This document shows, in pieces, positions 17,183 through 27,398 of a DNA stretch of 64,000 nucleotides. Under the pieces are notes generated by a model. The model saw nothing but the letters and a program-made list of their open reading frames with translations, was not told the DNA's origin and ran no database searches. Positions within the stretch are counted from its first letter, which is position 1, and each line of letters starts with the position of its first letter. Made by a program: the position numbers and the translations under genes. The stretch is from Clostridia bacterium (lineage in GTDB: Bacteria > Bacillota > Clostridia > Lachnospirales > Lachnospiraceae), in assembly GCA_009929525.1 (NCBI GenBank), contig SAAH01000001.1:36553-100552 (forward strand), written 5' to 3'.

Positions 17183-18778
17183 ATGGATAAGAAACAGAAC
17201 ATTATAGATGGGAAGACTGCACTTGGAATAGAATTAGGCTCCACCAGAATCAAAGGGGTTCTGGTGGATTATGCGGGAAATGTTCTCGCAGTTGGCATCT
17301 ATGATTGGGAGAATTCCTTTATAGATAATATCTGGACCTACAGTCTGGAAGAGATTCATAAGGGCGTGCGTGGATGTTACAGTTCCCTGCGTAAGGCAGT
17401 GGAGAAGGAATACGGAGTAACATTAAAACAGATTGGATCTATTGGCGTTAGTGCGATGATGCATGGATATATGGCACTGGATAAAGATGGCAAACAGATA
17501 GCCCCATTCCAAACCTGGAGAAATACAAACACCCAGGAGGCGGCAGATGCATTAACAGAACTATTCCAGTTCAATATTCCACTGCGCTGGACGGTGGCAC
17601 ATCTTTATCAGAGAATGCTGGATGGTGAGCAACATGTAAAAGATCTTGATTACGTGTCTACCCTAAGTGGGTATATCCATCTGATATTAACAGGCGAACG
17701 AGTGATCGGTATAGGGGATGCAGCGGGAATGTTCCCTATTGATTCCCACATACATAGTTATGACCAAGACATGCTTCAAAAGTTCAATACATTGATTACC
17801 CCTTACCAGGAGCCGTGGAAACTGGAAGACATATTCCCGCGGGTGCTTGTTGCGGGAGAAGAAGCGGGCAGCTTGACAGAAGAAGGGGCAGCGTTTCTGG
17901 ATGAGAGTGGTAATTTGCAGGCCGGTATCAGACTTTGTCCACCGGAAGGCGATGCTGGGACAGGAATGGTTGCGACTAATTCTGTGGCTCCTGGGACAGG
18001 AAATGTTTCAGCAGGCACCAGCACATTTGCCATGATCGTTTTGGACAAACAACTAAGCAAACTTTACAGAGAAATCGATATGGTTACAACCCCAAGCGGA
18101 TTTCCTTGTGCTATGTCACATGCGAATAATGGAACATCAGATCTAAACGCATGGGTAAATCTATTTGGAGAATTTGCAAAGCTCATGGGAATGGAAGTAA
18201 ACCAGGGAGAACTTTTCTGGAAACTTTATGCAAAAGCCCTGGAAGGCGATGCAGACTGTGGAGGATTGCTGGCTTATGGTTATTATTCTGGAGAAAACAT
18301 TACCATGATAAATGAAGGCAGACTGGCCTTTCTTCGTACTCCGGATAGTAAGTTTAACCTGGCGAATTTTATGAGATCACATCTGTTTACTTCTTTGGGG
18401 GCTGTTAAAATGGGCCTGGATATTCTGATGAAGGACGAAAAAGTACAGGTAAAACGTATCACTGGACACGGAGGATTTTTCAAAACCAAGGTGGTGGGAC
18501 AGCGTTTTCTGGCAGCAGCAGTGAATGCACCTGTAACGGTTATGAGTACAGCCAGCGAAGGCGGTGCATGGGGAATTGCATTGCTGGCGGCCTATCTTGT
18601 GGATAAGAAGCCAGATGAAAAACTGGAAGATTATTTGGAAAATCGTATATTTAAAAAAGTACTGGGAGATACCGTACAACCAGATGAAAAGGATGTAACT
18701 GGATTTGAGACATTCATGAAACGTTATAAGGCAGGACTATCTATTGAAAAGTGCGCAATTCAGGTTATGGATTGGTGA
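17183..18778 (+). CDS. FGGY family carbohydrate kinase
   Basis: 531 residues with both halves of the FGGY fold: the N-terminal phosphate loop IELGSTRIKGVLVD, a middle region GTGNVSAGTSTFAMIV and the C-terminal ATP-binding GHGGFFKTKVVGQ and STASEGGAWGIALLA. It phosphorylates a sugar or ketose, probably the product of the SDR step or of GH30 hydrolysis. It lies 38 bases after the SDR gene with AAAGGGAAGA before ATG. It is not close enough to AraB, XylB or RhaB by eye to name the substrate. Confidence 0.88.
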   Translation: MDKKQNIIDGKTALGIELGSTRIKGVLVDYAGNVLAVGIYDWENSFIDNIWTYSLEEIHKGVRGCYSSLRKAVEKEYGVTLKQIGSIGVSAMMHGYMALDKDGKQIAPFQTWRNTNTQEAADALTELFQFNIPLRWTVAHLYQRMLDGEQHVKDLDYVSTLSGYIHLILTGERVIGIGDAAGMFPIDSHIHSYDQDMLQKFNTLITPYQEPWKLEDIFPRVLVAGEEAGSLTEEGAAFLDESGNLQAGIRLCPPEGDAGTGMVATNSVAPGTGNVSAGTSTFAMIVLDKQLSKLYREIDMVTTPSGFPCAMSHANNGTSDLNAWVNLFGEFAKLMGMEVNQGELFWKLYAKALEGDADCGGLLAYGYYSGENITMINEGRLAFLRTPDSKFNLANFMRSHLFTSLGAVKMGLDILMKDEKVQVKRITGHGGFFKTKVVGQRFLAAAVNAPVTVMSTASEGGAWGIALLAAYLVDKKPDEKLEDYLENRIFKKVLGDTVQPDEKDVTGFETFMKRYKAGLSIEKCAIQVMDW

Positions 18779-18794
18779 CAAAAGGAGAAGATAT

Positions 18795-20126
18795 ATGGGT
18801 AAATGGAAAAAACGTATTGGATATGGAATGGGGGATCTAGGGTGCAATCTGGTGTTTAGCACAATGGCATCGTACCTAATGGTATTTTATACCGATGTAT
18901 TTGGTATTACAGCGGCAGCAGCAGGAACCATGATGCTGGTTACAAAGTTTATTGATGCTATGACAGATACGGGTATGGGTCTGATCGTAGACAGAACCCA
19001 TACCAAATGGGGACAGGGCAGACCATATTTTCTCTTTGGAGCAATACCATTTGCTGTATTCACCGTCATGACATTTATTATTCCGAACTTTGGCGGGACA
19101 GGGAAACTGGTATGGGCGTACGTGACATATTGTCTTTTATGTACGGCTTATACCGTCGTAAATATTCCGCTAAACACTATTGTTCCGAGACTGACATCCG
19201 ATATACATGAAAGAGATGTACTTGTATCAACCAGAATGGTCTGCGCTATGATTGGTACAGCCATTGTCATGACGATTACCACACCATTGGTCAAATTCTT
19301 TGGAGGTGGCAATGAGGCAAAAGGTTACCTCATCACCATGAGTATATACGGAATTGTGGCTATGTTTATTTTTTTTGGCACTTTTGCAAGTACGAAGGAG
19401 GTTGTACCCTGCACAGTTACAAAAAAACATACATCGCTCAAAGATGATTTGAAAGGACTGACCGGTCAGGCATGGCTTTTGTTCCTGCTCAATTTGTTTT
19501 ATTTTTCTCTGTATGTGGTGCGGAATACAACCGTTATTTACTATTTCAAGTATAATCTTGGCAGATCAGATATGCTTTCGCTAGTAGGCTTACTTGGCAT
19601 CTTGTCAGGACTGCCCATGTTACTATTGCTGCCGGCATTGGAGAAAAAATTCAGTAAAAAGAATCTTATGTTTTTCAGCATCTTTTTGTATGTACTAGGA
19701 GATATGGTAATATATCTTGGGAGAAGCTCGGTAGGATGCCTTCTGGCAGGATTGGTGATTACCGGATTGGGTATCTATGGTATATTCGGCATTACTTTTG
19801 CCATGCAGCCAGATGTGATAGACTACTCTGAGTACAAGAAGAATGCTGGTGTTTCAGGTCTTATTGCAGCCTTTCAGGGATTCTTTGTAAAAGGCGGTAT
19901 GGGAGTGACCAGTTTTGTTATTGGTGCATTCCTGAAATCAGGCGGTTATGTAGCAAATGAAGCTCAGACACCACTGGCACTTAAACATATTGAAATCTGC
20001 TTTATCTGGATACCAATTGTCTTGTGCGTGCTTTTGGCGGTTGTTAATGCGTTCTATAAACTGGATCTCGTTCGTGGTGAGATGACGGAGGAACTGGAAA
20101 AAAGAAGAGGACAATTAGATATCTGA
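18795..20126 (+). CDS. GPH-family sugar:cation symporter
   Basis: 443 residues, about 12 membrane helices. RIGYGMGDLGCNLVFSTMAS at the start and GLIVDRTHTKWGQGRPYFLF after the second helix are typical of glycoside-pentoside-hexuronide:cation symporters (melibiose/xyloside type). It would import a glycoside or free sugar using an ion gradient. ATG 18795 has AAAGGAG 7 bases before it; an in-frame upstream start at 18744 lies inside the kinase gene. It is notable that the same operon also encodes an ABC importer. Confidence 0.9.
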   Translation: MGKWKKRIGYGMGDLGCNLVFSTMASYLMVFYTDVFGITAAAAGTMMLVTKFIDAMTDTGMGLIVDRTHTKWGQGRPYFLFGAIPFAVFTVMTFIIPNFGGTGKLVWAYVTYCLLCTAYTVVNIPLNTIVPRLTSDIHERDVLVSTRMVCAMIGTAIVMTITTPLVKFFGGGNEAKGYLITMSIYGIVAMFIFFGTFASTKEVVPCTVTKKHTSLKDDLKGLTGQAWLLFLLNLFYFSLYVVRNTTVIYYFKYNLGRSDMLSLVGLLGILSGLPMLLLLPALEKKFSKKNLMFFSIFLYVLGDMVIYLGRSSVGCLLAGLVITGLGIYGIFGITFAMQPDVIDYSEYKKNAGVSGLIAAFQGFFVKGGMGVTSFVIGAFLKSGGYVANEAQTPLALKHIEICFIWIPIVLCVLLAVVNAFYKLDLVRGEMTEELEKRRGQLDI

Positions 20127-20186
20127 ATGATATGAAAATATTACACCTTTTTGGAATTTTTGTATCTGTTTTTCACATAGACCCGA

Positions 20187-20195
20187 TGCTAGAAT
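20187..20195 (+). promoter_or_regulatory. Possible internal promoter before the ABC importer genes
   Basis: TGCTAGAAT is an extended -10 box in the 120-base gap between the symporter and the binding-protein gene. No convincing -35 is seen. Confidence 0.35.
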
Positions 20196-20246
20196 GAATA
20201 CATCAAATAAATGAAAGAAACAAAAATATCCAGGGAGGGAAACACA

Positions 20247-21590
20247 ATGAAAAGAAAAGTAATATCCGTTATCCTTGCTGCTACTATGGTAATGTCCATG
20301 CTGGCAGGATGTGGAAGCAAAGAGGCAGCGACAGATGCAACAGATGCAACAGAGGCAACAGATAGTACCGATGAGGCTGCAAGTGACGGCGGTGATGTGA
20401 CCTTAAAAGTATTCTCCAATCTTCCAGATAGAAAGAATGGACAGGGTCTGGTAGAGCAGATGATCATCGATGAGTACATGAAGGAAAATCCAAATGTAAA
20501 GATCGAAGTAGAAGCATTAGATGAGGAAGCTTACAAGACCAAATTCAAAGCATACTCTATGGAGGGTATGCCAGATGTAGTAAGTATCTGGGGACAACCA
20601 TCCTTCTTAGACGAAGTAGTAGATGCAGGAGTTCTTGCAGAGCTGAATCAGGATGATTACAAAGATTATAAATTCATCGAAGGTTCTCTGAATGGATTTA
20701 CCTATGATGGCAAACTTTATGGATTGCCAAGAAACACAGACGTTGCATGCATTTACTATAATCAGAAAATGTTTGATGACAACGGTTGGAGCATCCCGAC
20801 TACATACGACGAACTCATCGCATTGGCGGGCAAGATCAAAGATGCCGGCATCACACCTATGGCAATGGATGGTGGAGATGGATGGCCAATGGCAGTATAT
20901 CTGTCAGACGTTCTTTATAAACTGACTGGAGCAGATTACTCTGACATCGTAAGCAAAGCTATTTCAACAGGCGATTTCTCAGATGCAAATCTGAACAAAG
21001 CAACTGAACTGCTCAAAGAAGCAGCAGATGCAGGTTTGTTCCAGAATGGATATGATTCACAGGATTATGGTACAGCTATGAACCTCTTTACCAATGGACA
21101 GGCAGCTATGTTCTACATGGGCAGTTGGGAATCATCTATGGCATTAAATGAGGATATTCCAGAAGAAATCAGAACAAACATCCGTGTATTTACCATGCCT
21201 ACTGTAGATGGTGGTAAAGCAGCTGCGACAGATATAGCAGCTTGGAATGGCGGTGGATATGCAGTATCTGCTAAATCAGAAGTAAAAGATGAAGCAATCA
21301 AATTCCTGAACTATATGTATCAGCCAGATAAACTGTCCAAATATGGATGGGAGAATGGCGTAGGAATGTCTGCGCAGGATCAGTCAGAATATATGACCGG
21401 CGATGAGACAGAACTTCAGATGCAGATCGTTGACGCAGTAAAGAATGCAACAAGCGTATCTGGTACTCCGATCAATGACTGTGGTCCATCTGCTTTCAAG
21501 ACAAGCATTGAAAGTGAGATCCAGAGTGTATCAAATGGCAATACAAGTATAGAAGACTTCCTTTCTCGAATCGGTACCGCGTGCAAATAG
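20247..21590 (+). CDS. Sugar ABC transporter substrate-binding lipoprotein
   Basis: 447 residues. Signal peptide with lipobox MLAGC, then a low-complexity Ala-Thr-Asp linker made by a repeated GCAACAGAT unit, then a family 1 extracellular solute-binding fold (VFSNLPDRKNGQG, GLPRNTDVACIYYNQKMF). It captures a sugar or oligosaccharide for the two permeases that follow. ATG 20247 has AGGGAGGG upstream. A terminator-like hairpin after the gene probably makes it more abundant than the permeases. Confidence 0.9.
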   Translation: MKRKVISVILAATMVMSMLAGCGSKEAATDATDATEATDSTDEAASDGGDVTLKVFSNLPDRKNGQGLVEQMIIDEYMKENPNVKIEVEALDEEAYKTKFKAYSMEGMPDVVSIWGQPSFLDEVVDAGVLAELNQDDYKDYKFIEGSLNGFTYDGKLYGLPRNTDVACIYYNQKMFDDNGWSIPTTYDELIALAGKIKDAGITPMAMDGGDGWPMAVYLSDVLYKLTGADYSDIVSKAISTGDFSDANLNKATELLKEAADAGLFQNGYDSQDYGTAMNLFTNGQAAMFYMGSWESSMALNEDIPEEIRTNIRVFTMPTVDGGKAAATDIAAWNGGGYAVSAKSEVKDEAIKFLNYMYQPDKLSKYGWENGVGMSAQDQSEYMTGDETELQMQIVDAVKNATSVSGTPINDCGPSAFKTSIESEIQSVSNGNTSIEDFLSRIGTACK

Positions 21591-21615
21591 GAAAATAATA
21601 CCATAGAAGTCTACA

Positions 21616-21651
21616 ATGACCGTCAGAGTGAACTTCTGACGGTCATTCTTT
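21616..21651 (+). terminator. Attenuating hairpin between binding protein and permeases
   Basis: ATGACCGTCAGA (21616-21627) pairs with TCTGACGGTCAT (21635-21646), followed by TCTTTAT. The T-run is imperfect, so read-through into the permease genes is expected. Confidence 0.65.
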
Positions 21652-21690
21652 ATAAAAAACGACCTATTTGTATAAGAAAGGAGCACCTAT

Positions 21691-22602
21691 ATGAAAAAAC
21701 TATATAGCAATAAATTAGTTATATTAAGCCTAGTGCTGCCCGGTTTGCTTCTGTTTGTTTTTGCTATCCTGGCACCTATCTGTCTTAGTGTATACTATGG
21801 ATTTACGGACTATTCCGGCATGGGAAGTTTCAACATGATCGGTTTGAAAAACTACACAGATATGTTGCATGATGCGGCTTTCTGGACATCTCTGTGGAAT
21901 TCATTGCTTCTGGCTATTGGATTTGTATGTATACAGCATCCTCTGGCTTTGATCACAGCAGCAGTTTTAGATAAACTAGCCGGAAAAGGAGAGTCGTTCT
22001 TCCGCTGCGTATACTTTATCCCAAATGTAATATCAGTAGCAGTCATTGCATATTTATGGAAATTTATTTACAACCCAGATTTTGGTTTGCTAAATAATAT
22101 TATCAAAGCCTTTGGAGGAAAAGGAGACACCAACTGGTTTGATGAGAAAACAGCCATCTGGGCAGTGCTGATCGTATTGATCTGGCATGGATTTGGCTGG
22201 GGCATGTTGATCTATTACACCGGTATCAAAAACATTGATCCGGTTCTGTACGAAGCGGCTGCCATAGACGGTGCTGATCAGCGAACCACCTTCCTTCGTA
22301 TTACCCTGCCACTGATGAAACCGGTTATCCAGGTTAATGTAACTATGGCGGTTATCTTTGCATTGAAGCAGATGGAGACAGTGTATCTGTTAACCAATGG
22401 CGGACCCGGAAACAGTACACAGTTTGCGGCAAACTACCTATACCAACAGGCGTTCAAAGCGTTTAAGTATGGATATGGTAATGCCATAGGCGTTGTATTT
22501 ATTATTATTTGTCTGCTGACCACTGTAGTGCTGAATAAGATCTTTGAAGACCGTGATGAAAAGAAGATCAGAAAATCAATGAAAGCAAGGGGGGAAGCGT
22601 AA
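21691..22602 (+). CDS. Sugar ABC transporter permease (MalF/UgpA type)
   Basis: 303 residues, six predicted membrane helices. The ATPase-coupling EAA loop reads EAAAIDGADQRTTFLRITLP. AAAGGAG lies before ATG. Forms the channel with the next gene. No ATP-binding protein is encoded in the operon, so a shared ATPase from elsewhere must power it. Confidence 0.9.
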   Translation: MKKLYSNKLVILSLVLPGLLLFVFAILAPICLSVYYGFTDYSGMGSFNMIGLKNYTDMLHDAAFWTSLWNSLLLAIGFVCIQHPLALITAAVLDKLAGKGESFFRCVYFIPNVISVAVIAYLWKFIYNPDFGLLNNIIKAFGGKGDTNWFDEKTAIWAVLIVLIWHGFGWGMLIYYTGIKNIDPVLYEAAAIDGADQRTTFLRITLPLMKPVIQVNVTMAVIFALKQMETVYLLTNGGPGNSTQFAANYLYQQAFKAFKYGYGNAIGVVFIIICLLTTVVLNKIFEDRDEKKIRKSMKARGEA

Positions 22603-23448
22603 ATGGAACGAGCAGGAAAAAAAGAACATAAATTTTCAAGACCTGTCTTATGGATCGTATTGATCATCGTTGCGGTTATACAGATTTTTCCTTTGATATG
22701 GCTGGTAGATTTCTCCCTTGCCAGCAGTAATGAGATGTTCACCAATGGACTTCTGGTAATACCCCAAAAGATACAGTGGGGAAATTATGTAAAAGCTTTT
22801 GTAGATGGACACTTCCTCTTATACTTGAAAAATAGTATACTGATTAATGGGTTGGCAGTAATACTGGTTATCGTGGTATCCATTATGGCGGCATTTGCCT
22901 GCAGAAGGATGCATTGGAGACTGAGCGGAGTCGTAAAGATGCTTTTACTCATGGGGCTTATGATCCCGATTCATGCGACCTTACTGCCAAACTATAAAAT
23001 ATACAATACACTGAGCCTTACTGACACCATATGGGCACTGTTGATTCCGTATGTTGCATTTTCTCTTCCACAGGGATTGTTCCTTACGACGAGTTTTATG
23101 GATTCCATTCCCGTAGAATTAGAAGAGGCAGCAGTTATGGACGGATGTGGTATCTATCGTATCATCTTCCAAATCATTACACCTATGTTAAAGTCGTCTA
23201 TTGCTACGGTGGCAATTATGACTTTCCTGAATAACTGGAATGAATTCATGATGGCAAGCACGTACCTTAGTTCACCAAAATGGAAGACACTTCCATTCTC
23301 GGTGTTAGAGTTTACAGGACAATATTCCTCTAACTATGCGGTTCAATTTGCGGTCATGGCTCTTACTGCTGCACCTGCCGTTATTGTATATATTATCTTA
23401 AACAAGCACATTACCAAAGGTGTTGCAATGGGTGCTGTAAAAGGTTAG
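22603..23448 (+). CDS. Sugar ABC transporter permease (MalG/UgpE type)
   Basis: 281 residues with the EAA loop EAAVMDGCGIYRIIFQIITP and the family end KGVAMGAVKG. The start codon follows the stop of the previous permease directly; GGGGGAAG lies inside that gene's end. Second half of the importer channel. Confidence 0.9.
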   Translation: MERAGKKEHKFSRPVLWIVLIIVAVIQIFPLIWLVDFSLASSNEMFTNGLLVIPQKIQWGNYVKAFVDGHFLLYLKNSILINGLAVILVIVVSIMAAFACRRMHWRLSGVVKMLLLMGLMIPIHATLLPNYKIYNTLSLTDTIWALLIPYVAFSLPQGLFLTTSFMDSIPVELEEAAVMDGCGIYRIIFQIITPMLKSSIATVAIMTFLNNWNEFMMASTYLSSPKWKTLPFSVLEFTGQYSSNYAVQFAVMALTAAPAVIVYIILNKHITKGVAMGAVKG

Positions 23449-23471
23449 AACGTATAAAGGAGAACAGGTAT

Positions 23472-25289
23472 ATGAGCAAGATCAAACAGTGGGTAAATGG
23501 ATTAAGTGTGAAGAAAAAGTTGGTTTTTTACGGATATCTCTTTATTACTCCGGTGGTCCTTCTTATATGTCTTGTTCTTCTTTTTAGCAATTATAACAAG
23601 GAAATAAATCAAAGACTGGAAAATGATGTTGCCAGTGTGAATACCCTGACTAGTAGTGTGGATATGCTGCAGACAGATATCAAAGACTTTTCTACCTATA
23701 TCTGTATTAATAACGAAGTACATCAACTGTTAACAGCGAAAAATGTAGAACAATTAAATGTGGATTCTCAGTTATGGCTGGAACATGCACCCATGCAGAT
23801 CGTTCAGGATATGATATCCTTAAAGGGGCATATTAAAACCATTGCCATATACCCGGAAAATGGTATACGCCCGTATCTTCGTGGCATGGATGGAAGTGTA
23901 TATATTTCGGATATGAATACATTACACGGAACAGAGATTTACAAACAGACCATAGATAGCGACAATGGAATGATCTGGAAAAGTGTTCCAAAAGGGCGAG
24001 GAGAGACTTACGAGACAAACAACACGGATAAGGTTGTACTATACCGTGAAATCTTCGACCTGACCCAAAAGAAAACACTTGGGTATATTGTCATCGGTGT
24101 CAGCGCGGAACGGTTTAACACTATGTGTGAAAATGTGATCCAGGGAAAACAGGAAAGTGTATTGATTCTGGATAAGAATGGCGGAGAATTATGTCGGGCA
24201 GGCAATCTGGATGAGAAGGTAGAAGAATATCTGAAGCATGATGAATTCTTAAAGCAGGATTATAATAAAAGGAAAACTCATTTTACCTATGGCGACTATG
24301 ACATTATCTGTGAACAGACGGATAAGAATACCAGTGTCGTATGTAAAATCGTACCCAAATATGGACTCCAGATGCAGATCATGGATATTGTGTATATGCC
24401 GGTTACGTTACTTGCCGGTGTTTTGATCGCACTGCTTCCATTGCTTTTGGTCATTTCCAATATTGTAACAAAGCCTTTAAGCGTAGTCCGGGAGGCTATT
24501 CAGAAATTTTCCCAGGGTGATTTTGGCCAACAGGTAACCGTAACGACCCATGATGAGGTGGGAGAAGTAGCAGAATGCTTTAACCAAATGGTAGGCAGCA
24601 TTCGAGACCTGATCAATAAGAACTACGTGATCACACTTCAGGAGAAGGAAAGCGAACTGGCGGCTTTACAGGCACAGATCAATCCACATTTCCTGTATAA
24701 TACGCTGGATTCTTTATATTGGCAGGCACAGGATGCGGAAAATGAAGAACTGGCAGAGACTATACTGGCCCTTTCACAACTATTTCGATTGGTATTAAAT
24801 AAAGGACAGGGCGAAGTAACAGTAGGACAGGAGATTGAACTGATCTCCAGGTATCTGCAGATCCAGAAAGTAAGGTTTGCAAAACAGTTGAACTACACTA
24901 TACAAGTGGATGAATCCATCAAGAGTGCAAAGATACCGAAACTGATCCTGCAGCCTTTCGTAGAAAACGCTATTGTTCATGGTTTTGAGAATGTGACAAG
25001 TCCGTGCCAACTTACCGTAACAGGAAACCAGCAGGAGGGATATTTGCATTTTGAGATAGAGGATACCGGCATGGGCATGCGTCAGGATCAGATCGATGCG
25101 ATCTGGGAAGAAGAATCGGAAAAATATGCAAAACAAAGAGTAGGGAGATTTGCTATAAAAAACATAAAAGAGCGACTGGAACTCAAATATCAGGATGATT
25201 TTCAGTTGGATATCCAAAGTGATATTGGACATGGTACAAAGGTTACACTGGTGGTACCCCTTGAGAGGGAGGAGCAAAGCATTGACTAA
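23472..25289 (+). CDS. Sensor histidine kinase, YesM type
   Basis: 605 residues. One membrane helix near residues 17-39, an extracellular sensor region of about 260 residues, a second helix near 305-335, a HAMP linker, a His-kinase segment with the phospho-His in NPHFLYNTLDSLYWQA, and an HATPase domain (FVENAIVHGF, GMGMRQDQI). It probably senses the imported sugar or its binding protein outside the cell. It pairs with the regulator gene that overlaps its end by 8 bases. Confidence 0.92.
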   Translation: MSKIKQWVNGLSVKKKLVFYGYLFITPVVLLICLVLLFSNYNKEINQRLENDVASVNTLTSSVDMLQTDIKDFSTYICINNEVHQLLTAKNVEQLNVDSQLWLEHAPMQIVQDMISLKGHIKTIAIYPENGIRPYLRGMDGSVYISDMNTLHGTEIYKQTIDSDNGMIWKSVPKGRGETYETNNTDKVVLYREIFDLTQKKTLGYIVIGVSAERFNTMCENVIQGKQESVLILDKNGGELCRAGNLDEKVEEYLKHDEFLKQDYNKRKTHFTYGDYDIICEQTDKNTSVVCKIVPKYGLQMQIMDIVYMPVTLLAGVLIALLPLLLVISNIVTKPLSVVREAIQKFSQGDFGQQVTVTTHDEVGEVAECFNQMVGSIRDLINKNYVITLQEKESELAALQAQINPHFLYNTLDSLYWQAQDAENEELAETILALSQLFRLVLNKGQGEVTVGQEIELISRYLQIQKVRFAKQLNYTIQVDESIKSAKIPKLILQPFVENAIVHGFENVTSPCQLTVTGNQQEGYLHFEIEDTGMGMRQDQIDAIWEEESEKYAKQRVGRFAIKNIKERLELKYQDDFQLDIQSDIGHGTKVTLVVPLEREEQSID

Positions 25290-26016
25290 ATTATTGATTG
25301 CGGATGATGAAGATATTATTCGTAAAGGTACAGCGAAGTATATTAAACTACATAATGATCGCTTTGATAAAATATATGAGGCAGGTAACGGACAGGAAGC
25401 AATCGACTGCATTTTAAAATATCAGCCGGACATTATCCTCTTAGATGTCCAGATGCCGTTAAAAAATGGTATTGATGTTATGCGGGAGACCGCCAGGGCA
25501 GGACTACAGCCTATAACGGTTATATTAAGCGGGTATGATGAGTTTAAATATGCGCAGCAGGCTTTGAAATATGGTGCCAAAGAGTACTTACTAAAACCAG
25601 TACGTGCAGGTGATATTTTGGAGTGCCTGTGCCGCCTGGCAGATCAATACCTGGAAGAACAGGAGCTGGAGGTAACAGAAGAGATAAAAGGGCAGGGCGG
25701 ACAGCTGGTAAGACTAGCGCAGGAATATATTATGGAACATTACGCAGAAAATCTTGCACTGGCGGATGTGGCTGAAACGGTAGGTATTTCCAGCGGATAT
25801 TTATCTACGCTGTTCCACCAGGAAATGGAATGTGGATTTGTGGACTATTTGAATATGGTTCGCATTGACAGAGCATGCTGCTTTTTAGAGCAGAACTCTC
25901 TAAAAAACTATGAGATAGCATATCGAGTTGGCTTTCGGGATGAAAAATATTTTTCAAAAGTCTTTAAAAAGATAAAAGGAGTAACACCGAAAGAATATCG
26001 TTCCGGAATGCGATAA
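25282..26016 (+). CDS. Response regulator, REC + AraC-type (YesN-like)
   Basis: 244 residues. Receiver: IADDEDIIRKG, phospho-Asp in IILLDVQMPLKNG, Lys in YLLKPVRAG. Two helix-turn-helix segments close the protein (ADVAETVGISSGYLSTLFHQ; YEIAYRVGFRDEKYFSKVFK). The start is TTG 25282, preceded by GAGGGAGGAG and overlapping the kinase stop by 8 bases; an ATG at 25195 in the same frame lies deep in the kinase gene and is unlikely. It likely activates this operon. Confidence 0.88.
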   Translation: MTKLLIADDEDIIRKGTAKYIKLHNDRFDKIYEAGNGQEAIDCILKYQPDIILLDVQMPLKNGIDVMRETARAGLQPITVILSGYDEFKYAQQALKYGAKEYLLKPVRAGDILECLCRLADQYLEEQELEVTEEIKGQGGQLVRLAQEYIMEHYAENLALADVAETVGISSGYLSTLFHQEMECGFVDYLNMVRIDRACCFLEQNSLKNYEIAYRVGFRDEKYFSKVFKKIKGVTPKEYRSGMR

Positions 26017-26026
26017 TGGAGGAAAA

Positions 26027-27364
26027 ATGAATTTAAACTATATTTCTACCACCTACAAAGATAATAAAAAAGAAATAACGGAACAAAAGATAGACTTTGT
26101 TCCAGATGACGAGAGGGAAAATGAACTGATTAATCTCTATCCACATGTAAAGTACCAGACCATGGAGGGTTTTGGTGGTGCGATTACGGATTCTGCCGGG
26201 TATGTGTATTCGCTAATGGATGAAGCACAGAAGACGGCGATGGTCAAACAATATTTTGGAAGAAACAATATGAGATATAATTTGGTACGTATTCCCATTG
26301 ATAGTTGCGATTTTTCATTGGAACATTATGAGGCATGCAGTAATGAGGATGATGATACGTTTGCTGAGTTTTCCTTTGAACGGGTGGAACGCTATATACT
26401 TCCACTTTTGGATGCAGCAGAAGCAGAATATGGTGAAAAACTTGAGATCATGTTGTCTCCGTGGAGTCCACCAGCGTACATGAAAACCAATGAGGAACGT
26501 AACAATGGAGGAAAACTAAAACCAGAATACTGGAAAAAATGGGCAGATTATATTTGCAGATACATTGAAGAGTATAGAAACAGAGGATACTACGTGACGA
26601 AACTAACTCTTCAAAATGAACCTAAAGCTGTGCAGACCTGGGATTCCTGTGTGTATACGGCAAAGGAAGAAAAAGAGTTCTTGAGGGATTATGTATGGCC
26701 GTCACTACAGGCGCATCATCTGGAGAATATAGAAATCTATCTATGGGATCATAATAAGGAACGTGCACTGGAGTGGGCAGAGGAGATAATCGACGAAGAA
26801 ACCGACAAGATGGTAGCAGGTATCGCGTTCCACTGGTATAGCGGGGATCATTTTGAAGCACTTCGTATGATAAAAGAGCGTTTTCCAGAGAAAAAGCTGT
26901 TGTTATCAGAGGCTTGCATTGAATATAGCAAGTTTGAAGCAGATGATTATCTGAAAAATGCGCAGAAGTATGCCCATGATATGATAGGAAATCTCAATGA
27001 AGGCATGAGTACGTTTCTTGACTGGAATCTGATCCTGGACGAAGTCGGTGGGCCAAATCATGTGAAAAACTTTTGTGATGCACCTTTCCTGTTTCACACA
27101 GAAAAGAAAAATCTTATGGAAACAAATATTCTTGGGTATCTGTGGCACTTTACCCATTTTATAGAAGTGGGTTCTGTAAGAATAGGAGTAAGTCGATATA
27201 CAGATAAACTGGAAGTAACCGGTTTTTGCAATAAAGATCATATAGTCTTTGTTATGCTCAATCGTACAGGAGAAGAAGTGCCGGTGTATGTACGAATAGA
27301 TGGAAAATGCGCAAAATTGACGGTGCAGCCTTTGTCTATTTCTACTGGGATAATAAGCGAATAA
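26027..27364 (+). CDS. GH30 family glycoside hydrolase, intracellular
   Basis: 445 residues, no signal peptide. The GH30 start EGFGGAITDSAGYVYSL is clear; the acid/base Glu198 lies in LTLQNEPKAVQTWDSC and the nucleophile is probably Glu295 in LLLSEACIEY. A small beta domain ends the protein. GH30 enzymes split beta-glucosyl, beta-xylosyl or beta-fucosyl-type links; here a short imported glycoside is the likely substrate. GGAGG lies before ATG 26027. It ends the operon that starts at 16368. Confidence 0.9.
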   Translation: MNLNYISTTYKDNKKEITEQKIDFVPDDERENELINLYPHVKYQTMEGFGGAITDSAGYVYSLMDEAQKTAMVKQYFGRNNMRYNLVRIPIDSCDFSLEHYEACSNEDDDTFAEFSFERVERYILPLLDAAEAEYGEKLEIMLSPWSPPAYMKTNEERNNGGKLKPEYWKKWADYICRYIEEYRNRGYYVTKLTLQNEPKAVQTWDSCVYTAKEEKEFLRDYVWPSLQAHHLENIEIYLWDHNKERALEWAEEIIDEETDKMVAGIAFHWYSGDHFEALRMIKERFPEKKLLLSEACIEYSKFEADDYLKNAQKYAHDMIGNLNEGMSTFLDWNLILDEVGGPNHVKNFCDAPFLFHTEKKNLMETNILGYLWHFTHFIEVGSVRIGVSRYTDKLEVTGFCNKDHIVFVMLNRTGEEVPVYVRIDGKCAKLTVQPLSISTGIISE

Positions 27365-27398
27365 TACCTGATAATACGGAATAAAAAATAATTTTTGA

